64,000 nucleotides of DNA from assembly GCA_023410905.1 (NCBI GenBank), contig JAEYPL010000031.1:37353-101352 (forward strand). The letters run 5' to 3'. Source of the stretch: Pseudomonadota bacterium. Its GTDB lineage: Bacteria; Pseudomonadota; Alphaproteobacteria; Rhizobiales; Hyphomicrobiaceae. The notes under the pieces were generated by a model that saw only the letters and a program-made list of their open reading frames with translations, did no database searches and was not told the DNA's origin. Position numbers and translations under genes: made by a program. Shown one piece after another: positions 58,857-64,000 of the stretch; positions within the stretch are counted from its first letter, which is position 1, and each line of letters opens with the position of its first letter.

Positions 58857-59468
58857 TCACACTTTGATCCACGTTTCCGAGAAGGCGAGCATCGCAGTCG
58901 AGATGGTCTGACCTGCAACCTGTCGCGGGATGGGTTTGCCGGGCAGACGGCGGCCGTTGACGGTGATCGAGGCTTCGCTGCAGCCGACGAACAGGCTCGG
59001 CATCCAGTGACGGCCCGTCGCGGACTTGTCGGGCGGCAGCGCGAAGCAGAAGGGCTCGCCGAGACCGCTCCACGCGAGCTCGACATCGAGGTCGCCGGCC
59101 TTGAGCGTCTCCTTGTAGGCGGAGCCCGGATCGCCCGAGGCATCGACGCTGTCGAGCTTCTTGTAGGTCACGCCTGCGAGGCCCGGCAGGCCCTTGTAGC
59201 TGCCGAAATTCGAGACGAAGTCCGAGACGAGGTAGCGGGCGAGCGCTTCGTTGTCGTGCAGGATATAGTTCGCGCGTGTGGCGGGCGGGTTCGCTTCCTG
59301 CGGCGATTGCATGAGCACCAGTGCATGGCCGCGACCATGCGGCGAGAGCACGACGCGGAAGAAGCTCGCTAGAGTGACAAACGGTCCGTCGGGTGTCTCC
59401 TTGAGCGAGATGCCGGGGTTCTCTCCGGACCATTCCACAAGGCCCGGAAATGTCGTGGGCTCAGGCAT
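58857..59468 (-). CDS. Conserved-looking protein of unknown function
   Basis: 203 residues. TLASFFRVVLSPHGRGHALV, ANYILHDNEALARYLVSDFV and the C-terminal TISTAMLAFSETWIKV give a compact alpha-beta pattern, but I recognise no named family. ATG 59468 begins MPEPTTFPGLVEW and has AGGAGG about six bases upstream. It is convergent with the carbamoylase-type gene and divergent from the GMC oxidoreductase, 231 bases away. That gap holds no further gene. A ligand-binding or accessory role for the neighbouring enzymes is possible. Confidence 0.7.
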   Translation of the reverse strand: MPEPTTFPGLVEWSGENPGISLKETPDGPFVTLASFFRVVLSPHGRGHALVLMQSPQEANPPATRANYILHDNEALARYLVSDFVSNFGSYKGLPGLAGVTYKKLDSVDASGDPGSAYKETLKAGDLDVELAWSGLGEPFCFALPPDKSATGRHWMPSLFVGCSEASITVNGRRLPGKPIPRQVAGQTISTAMLAFSETWIKV

Positions 59469-59699
59469 GATTTCCTCCTGTTCAATGCCATGAATGCACG
59501 TATTGGGGGGTGCCAAGGGCATCTTAGGGGAGGGAATTGGCGGCGGCTATCTCCGGCGCGTGTGATCGTGGGCCGCCCGAAATGTGCGTCCAATGCAGCC
59601 CGCTACGATCATTCGAGTACTGGTCATCGGCGGCCCGACATTGCTAGGAATGGCGCGACAGCGGGCACGAAGCTCGCGACATACGGGGCAGGGAGCACC

Positions 59700-61295
59700 A
59701 TGGAGCAGTATGATTATATCATCGTCGGCGCTGGTTCGGCGGGTGCCGCGCTCGCATCGCGCCTGAGCGAGAATCCCAAGAACAGCGTTCTGCTCGTTGA
59801 GGCAGGGCCCGCGAGCCATATTTATTCGTGGCTCCCCGTCAGCTTCGGCCTCCTGATCCACAATCCCGCGGCCAACTGGCTCTACGAGTCGGAGCCCGAG
59901 GAATGCACGGGCAACCGCAAGATTCCCGTTCCGCGCGGCAAGGTGGTCGGCGGATCGAGTGCGATCAATGGGCTCGTGTGGGTGCGCGGCCAGCCGCTCG
60001 ACTACAACACCTGGGCGCAGATGGGTGCGCGCGGTTGGAGCTGGAACGACGTCGCGCCGGTCTTCACGAAGATCGAGAACTACGAGGGCGGCCCGGAGAA
60101 TGGTCGCGGCACCGATGGGCCTCTGAAGGTGTCGGTCGTGCCGGATCAGAACCCGCTTTACGATGCGCTCTTCAAGGCGGGCGAGCAGGCGGGCCACAAG
60201 ATCACCAAAGACTACAACGCTGAGGATCAGGAAGGCATCGGCAAGACGCAGACGAGCATCCACAAGGGCATTCGGATGAGCGTCTCGCGGTGCTACCTCA
60301 AGCCCGCGATGAAGCGGCCGAACCTGCGCGTGATTGCGGATGCGCCGACGCGACGGATCGTGCTCGAAGGCAAGAAGTGCGTCGGCATCGTCTACGAGCG
60401 CTATGGACGCCAGATCGAAGTGCGGGCGAACCGTGAGGTGATCCTCTCGGCGGGTGCGGTCGCGACGCCGCAGCTTCTGGAGCTTTCGGGCATCGGGCGG
60501 CCTGAGGTTCTCAAGCAGTTCGGCATCGAGGTGAAGCACGCGCTGCCGGCCGTCGGCGAGAACCTGCGCGATCACATCAATGCGCGCGGCATCTGGCACG
60601 TGAAAGTGCCGAGTGTGTCCTACAATACGCGGGCGCGCGGCTTCGGTGCCGTGAGAGAAGCCCTGAAGTATGCGACGACGCGTGGCGGCTTCCTCAGTCT
60701 GCCGTCGGCGCCGCTGCTCGCCTTCCTCAAGACGCAGAAGGAAATGGAGACGCCGGACGTCCAGATGCACATCGTGCCGTACTCGGTGAAGGACCCGAAG
60801 AAGCGCATCCTGCAGGAATTCCCGTCGATGACGCTGTCGGTGTACCAGCTGCGTCCGGAGAGCCTCGGCTCGATCCATATTCGCTCGGCCGATCCGAACG
60901 ACCAGCCGAAGATCCTGTTCAACTTCCTGACGAACCCGATTGATCAGCAGTGCATGGTCGACGGTTTCAAGATGGTGAGAAAGATCGTGAGCCAACCGGC
61001 GCTCGATCTCTATCGCGGCGATGAATACGATCCCGGCCCCAAAGCCAAGACGGACGATGAGATCCTGGCCTGGATCCGCAACAATTCACAGACGGCCTAT
61101 CATCCGATCGGCACCTGCCGCATGGGACCGGCGGGGCAGAACACCGTCGTCGATGACAAGCTCAAGGTGCACGGCATCGAGGGCTTGCGGATCGCCGACG
61201 CCTCGATCTTCCCGACCATGCCCTCCGGCAATACGAATGCGCCGTCGATCATGGTTGGCGAGAAGGCGGCGGAGATCATCAAGGCCGCTGCGTAA
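59700..61295 (+). CDS. GMC-family FAD-dependent alcohol/choline-type oxidoreductase
   Basis: 531 residues. The FAD site is YIIVGAGSAGAALASRLSE at 7-25, the GMC signature 1 region reads GKVVGGSSAINGLVWVRG, signature 2 is SAGAVATPQLLELSGIG, and the active-site His lies in YHPIGTCRMG, with ADASIFPTMPSGNTNAPSIM closing the fold. It oxidises an alcohol to an aldehyde or acid in the cytoplasm. ATG 59700, with GGGAG seven bases before, is chosen over a frame reaching 70 codons upstream into non-protein sequence. It lies 12 bases before the TfoX-domain gene. Choline is a possible substrate, but many GMC enzymes act on other alcohols. Confidence 0.92.
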   Translation: MEQYDYIIVGAGSAGAALASRLSENPKNSVLLVEAGPASHIYSWLPVSFGLLIHNPAANWLYESEPEECTGNRKIPVPRGKVVGGSSAINGLVWVRGQPLDYNTWAQMGARGWSWNDVAPVFTKIENYEGGPENGRGTDGPLKVSVVPDQNPLYDALFKAGEQAGHKITKDYNAEDQEGIGKTQTSIHKGIRMSVSRCYLKPAMKRPNLRVIADAPTRRIVLEGKKCVGIVYERYGRQIEVRANREVILSAGAVATPQLLELSGIGRPEVLKQFGIEVKHALPAVGENLRDHINARGIWHVKVPSVSYNTRARGFGAVREALKYATTRGGFLSLPSAPLLAFLKTQKEMETPDVQMHIVPYSVKDPKKRILQEFPSMTLSVYQLRPESLGSIHIRSADPNDQPKILFNFLTNPIDQQCMVDGFKMVRKIVSQPALDLYRGDEYDPGPKAKTDDEILAWIRNNSQTAYHPIGTCRMGPAGQNTVVDDKLKVHGIEGLRIADASIFPTMPSGNTNAPSIMVGEKAAEIIKAAA

Positions 61296-61307
61296 GGAGG
61301 CTGAAGC

Positions 61308-61724
61308 ATGTCCGTGGATGCTGCACTCATCGCGCATCTCATGGACGTGCTTCGCCCGCTCGGGGGCGTGTCGCCGCGCCGTATGTTCGGTGGTGCAGGC
61401 ATCTTCAAGGATGGGCTCATGTTTGCGCTCATCTCTGACGACACGCTGTACCTGAAGGCGGACCCGACGACCGTCCCGGATTTCGAAGCAGAAGGGCTTG
61501 GACCCTTTACCTACGAGATGAAGACAGGCACGCGCTCGTTGCCTTCGTACTGGCGCGCGCCCGAGCGTCTGCTGGACGATGACGAGGAAATGCTGGTCTG
61601 GTGCCGGCGCGCCGCCGAGGTGGCGACGCGCGCGGCGAAAAAGAAGTCCGAGAAAAAGTCGTCGATCACGCGTAGCCCGGCGGCGGCACGAAGCCGCCGA
61701 TCTCGCGCTCGACAAAGCGACTGA
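61308..61724 (+). CDS. TfoX N-terminal domain protein
   Basis: 138 residues. LMDVLRPLGGVSPRRMFGGA, GIFKDGLMFALISDDTLYLK and YWRAPERLLDDDEEMLVWCR cover the TfoX/Sxy N-terminal domain at about 5-105. The C-terminal 30 residues are basic (KKKSEKKSSITRSPAAARSR), suggesting nucleic-acid contact. Stand-alone forms are common in Alphaproteobacteria and their role is unclear. AAGGAGG precedes the ATG. The last 59 bases overlap the end of the amidase gene on the opposite strand. It likely shares a transcript with the GMC oxidoreductase. Confidence 0.87.
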   Translation: MSVDAALIAHLMDVLRPLGGVSPRRMFGGAGIFKDGLMFALISDDTLYLKADPTTVPDFEAEGLGPFTYEMKTGTRSLPSYWRAPERLLDDDEEMLVWCRRAAEVATRAAKKKSEKKSSITRSPAAARSRRSRARQSD

Positions 61725-63117
61725 AGGCGACGGCCGTCTTGTCGTGGCCATGGCGCGCGATCGCCTGATAGCCAACCGGCAGGCCGGACTTCGTGAGCCC
61801 GGCAGGACCTACCGTTGACGGCAGATACACGACACCCGAATAGCCAGCCCAGAAGAGCTGTGATGTCGTCGGCTGTGGCTTGCCGTTGATCGGGATCGTA
61901 CGACGCCAGCGTTCCCCGGACTGGTCGTGTGGCCACGCCGCGGAGGACGCCGCAGGGCAGAGCAGGATGTCCCAATCCTTGAAGAAGGCATCGAAGGCAA
62001 AGCGCAGCTTGTGACGTTCGTTGTTGAGCGGCAGCCACGCGCGATGCGGAAGATCGACGCCTTTCACCATGAGATCGAGATATTGATCGGGGTTGGCGCC
62101 GGCAGCAGCGAGTGCGGACTTCCAGCCCGCGATATCGGCATCGGGCGTGCGCGCCGACGTTGCCGAGCGAAGCAGCAGCACGTAGATTTCGTGCAGGCGC
62201 TTGGTATCGATCTGCGGCTCGATTTCCTTCACGGTAGCGCCCGCTTTCGCGAGCTTTTCGACGAGCGCCTGCAGGATATTCGCGTACTCGCCGTCGATCT
62301 CGCAGTTCGGATCGCGGAGCTTCACCGCGATCTTCATGCCCTTGAGTGAGGTGGCCTTGGCTTCGGGTAACTGGAGCTTCCAGCAGTTCTCCTCGATCTC
62401 GTCGGCGCCGCTCATGACGTCGAGCATGACATCGAGGTCGGCCGCACCGCGCGTAATTGGACCGACGCAGGAGATATCGCCCGGGGCGAAGCTCCCCGGC
62501 AGCGAATGCCGGCGCAGCGGAATGATGCCGTACGTCGGCTTCAACCCGAACACGCCGCAGTAGTGCGCGGGATTGCGGATGGACGCGCCGATGTCGCTGC
62601 CGGCTTCGACTCCGGTCAAGCCCGCGGCCAGAGCTGCCGCCGAACCACCCGAGGAACCACCGGGCGTGACCGCCGTGTTCCAGGGATTGTTCGTCGAGCC
62701 ATAGACGGGATTGTAGCTCTGCCAGTCGGCGAGCAGCACGGGCACGTTGGTCTTGCCGAAGAGATTGACGCCGGCCTTCTCCAGCCGCTCGACGGCAAGC
62801 GCGCTCGTCTCGGTGATGTTGTTTTTGTATTCGGGAAGGCCCCAGGTCGTTGGCGAGCCGGGTACCTGGTAGCTCTCCTTGATCGTCATAGGCACGCCGT
62901 GTAGCGGCCCCCAGACCTCACCGCGCGCGAGTGCCGCATCGGCCTCCCGCGCGCGCTTGCGTCCACGCTCGGCATCCATCCAGATCACGGCATTGAGCTG
63001 CGGATTGTACTTCTCGATGCGCGCGAGAAAGTGCTCCAGCACTTCGACGGCCGATGCCTTCTTCGTGCGGATGAGCTCGGCGAGTTCGACGGCCGATTTG
63101 AAATGCAGCGTGTCCAT
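61666..63117 (-). CDS. Amidase-signature family amidase
   Basis: 483 residues. The Ser-Ser-Lys triad is visible: Lys80 in GVPMTIKESYQVPG, cis-Ser155 in TPGGSSGGSAAALAAGL, nucleophile Ser179 in GSDIGASIRNPAHYCGVFG. It hydrolyses an amide to acid and ammonia; the family has broad and hard-to-predict specificity. No signal peptide is seen. It lies 28 bases downstream of the SDR gene on the same strand, so the two form an operon. The 3' end overlaps the TfoX-domain gene by 59 bases, running through its basic tail. Confidence 0.93.
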   Translation of the reverse strand: MDTLHFKSAVELAELIRTKKASAVEVLEHFLARIEKYNPQLNAVIWMDAERGRKRAREADAALARGEVWGPLHGVPMTIKESYQVPGSPTTWGLPEYKNNITETSALAVERLEKAGVNLFGKTNVPVLLADWQSYNPVYGSTNNPWNTAVTPGGSSGGSAAALAAGLTGVEAGSDIGASIRNPAHYCGVFGLKPTYGIIPLRRHSLPGSFAPGDISCVGPITRGAADLDVMLDVMSGADEIEENCWKLQLPEAKATSLKGMKIAVKLRDPNCEIDGEYANILQALVEKLAKAGATVKEIEPQIDTKRLHEIYVLLLRSATSARTPDADIAGWKSALAAAGANPDQYLDLMVKGVDLPHRAWLPLNNERHKLRFAFDAFFKDWDILLCPAASSAAWPHDQSGERWRRTIPINGKPQPTTSQLFWAGYSGVVYLPSTVGPAGLTKSGLPVGYQAIARHGHDKTAVAFSRFVEREIGGFVPPPGYA

Positions 63118-63145
63118 GAGGGCTCCGAGGTGACGTGACGTGGGA

Positions 63146-63976
63146 CTATGCTTGGTGCTGGAGTGAGCGAGGCAGAACGCCGCTCATGATGCCGCCGTCG
63201 ATGACGAGCTCCGATCCAGTGACGTGCTTCGACAAGTCCGATGCGAGGTAGAGCACGCCATCGGCAATGTCCTGCGCGGTGCCGAGCTCGCCCATGGGAA
63301 TCATCCACAGCGAGCGGGCGCGCGGGTCGATCGGCGCATTGTTGTGCGAACCGGTGGCGCCGGTCGGAATCTTGTTCCAGATCGGTGTGTCGATCACGCC
63401 AGGATGGACCGAGTTCACGCGAATGCCGTCGCGGGCGGCGGCGCATTCGAGTGCGACAGACTTGGCGAACAGGCGAACACCGCCCTTGGTCGCGGAGTAG
63501 CCCGCAAGGCCGACGGAACCGCGAAGCCCGGCGATCGACGACATCATGATGACCGAGCCGCCCGGACCGCTGCGGCGCATGGCGGGAATGCCATACTTCA
63601 CCGAGAGGAAGACGCCGTCGAGGTTGATCGCATTCTGACGCTGCCAGTCCGCGAGCGTCATATCGAGTATGGGGACCATGACGCCAATGCCTGCGTTGGC
63701 CACCAGAATGTGGAGACCGCCGAAGGCTTCCTCGGTCGCCGCGATCACTTCCGGCCAGCGTGCTTCGTTGGTGACGTCCTGCTTCAGGAAGATGGATTTG
63801 CCGCCATTGACGGCGATCTTCTCGACGAGATCCTTGCCACGTGCCTCGTCGATATCCGTGATAACGACGCTGGCACCTTCTCGCGCCAGTGTCAGGCAGC
63901 ATGCCTCGCCGATGCCCGAGGCCCCTCCCGTGACGAGGGCAACCTTGCCTGCGACCTGACCCTGCTTCTCCGTCAT
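63146..63976 (-). CDS. Short-chain dehydrogenase/reductase
   Basis: 276 residues. VALVTGGASGIGEACCLTLA near the N-terminus binds the nucleotide, with Asp41 in ITDIDEARG favouring NAD. NAGIG, MMSSIAGLRGSVGLAGYSATKG (Ser, Tyr and Lys of the active site) and HPGVIDTPIW are standard. It probably oxidises a secondary alcohol. It starts 25 bases from the right edge of the window and precedes the amidase. The product family is clear, the substrate is not. Confidence 0.92.
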   Translation of the reverse strand: MTEKQGQVAGKVALVTGGASGIGEACCLTLAREGASVVITDIDEARGKDLVEKIAVNGGKSIFLKQDVTNEARWPEVIAATEEAFGGLHILVANAGIGVMVPILDMTLADWQRQNAINLDGVFLSVKYGIPAMRRSGPGGSVIMMSSIAGLRGSVGLAGYSATKGGVRLFAKSVALECAAARDGIRVNSVHPGVIDTPIWNKIPTGATGSHNNAPIDPRARSLWMIPMGELGTAQDIADGVLYLASDLSKHVTGSELVIDGGIMSGVLPRSLQHQA

Positions 63977-64000
63977 CGTTCCTCTCTCCTAGATCATGCT

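Noticed and set aside
59547..60995. A 482-codon minus-strand frame
   Set aside because: Antisense to the GMC oxidoreductase, with His/Arg-rich low-information sequence.
1..64000. CRISPR arrays, rRNA genes, prophage modules
   Set aside because: No regularly spaced repeats, rRNA-like sequence or phage structural genes were seen.

Overview
The window reads as one chromosomal segment of a GC-rich alphaproteobacterium, most likely in the Hyphomicrobiales. Three things point there. The tRNA-His (45502-45578) has A73 and no encoded G-1, a hallmark of a large alphaproteobacterial clade. The gene families are typical of rhizobia-like genomes (MoxR/DUF58/DUF4159 cluster, DUF1285, Kup, COG0523 GTPases). 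Several intergenic regions carry GGAAC-N16-CGTT promoters, the signature of the alphaproteobacterial general-stress sigma factor EcfG. Everything here is read by eye from sequence; no database was searched.

Layout. (1) 1-2.4 kb is a gene graveyard: a frameshifted polyamine-type ABC permease, the C-terminal stub of its binding protein, an IS1182-type transposase remnant, a frameshifted unknown gene and the end of an XRE/cupin regulator. (2) 2.4-26 kb is a catabolic island. It holds two copies of an amidohydrolase plus COG0523 GTPase pair, a CocE/S15-type hydrolase, a GlxA-type regulator, two divergent gamma-glutamyltransferase-like enzymes, a complete polyamine-type ABC importer, soxBDAG and sdaA. 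(3) 26.7-32.3 kb carries a large catalase, a YdeP-type molybdopterin oxidoreductase and a formate/nitrite channel. (4) 32.3-44.6 kb is rich in stress-type genes and EcfG-like promoters, and includes a periplasmic sugar dehydrogenase next to pqqABCDE. (5) 44.6-45.6 kb is an atypical ORF with a GGGACA repeat cluster beside tRNA-His. (6) 45.9-64 kb is mainly housekeeping: kup, purA, the MoxR cluster, DUF1285, a carbamoylase-like hydrolase, a GMC oxidoreductase, a TfoX-domain protein, an amidase and an SDR.

How the genes fit together. The island looks built to import an amide- or amine-type compound, hydrolyse amide or gamma-glutamyl bonds (CocE, two Ggt-like enzymes, two YtcJ-like amidohydrolases) and feed N-methyl amino acid products through sarcosine oxidase and serine deaminase. 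Each amidohydrolase is translationally tied to a COG0523 GTPase, a family of metal chaperones, which suggests dedicated metal delivery. The sugar dehydrogenase and pqq genes form an enzyme-plus-cofactor unit. The most distinctive regulatory signal is a pair of 27-bp face-to-face EcfG promoters (33806-33832 and 42440-42466), each firing into a gene set on either side, with single-direction copies elsewhere.
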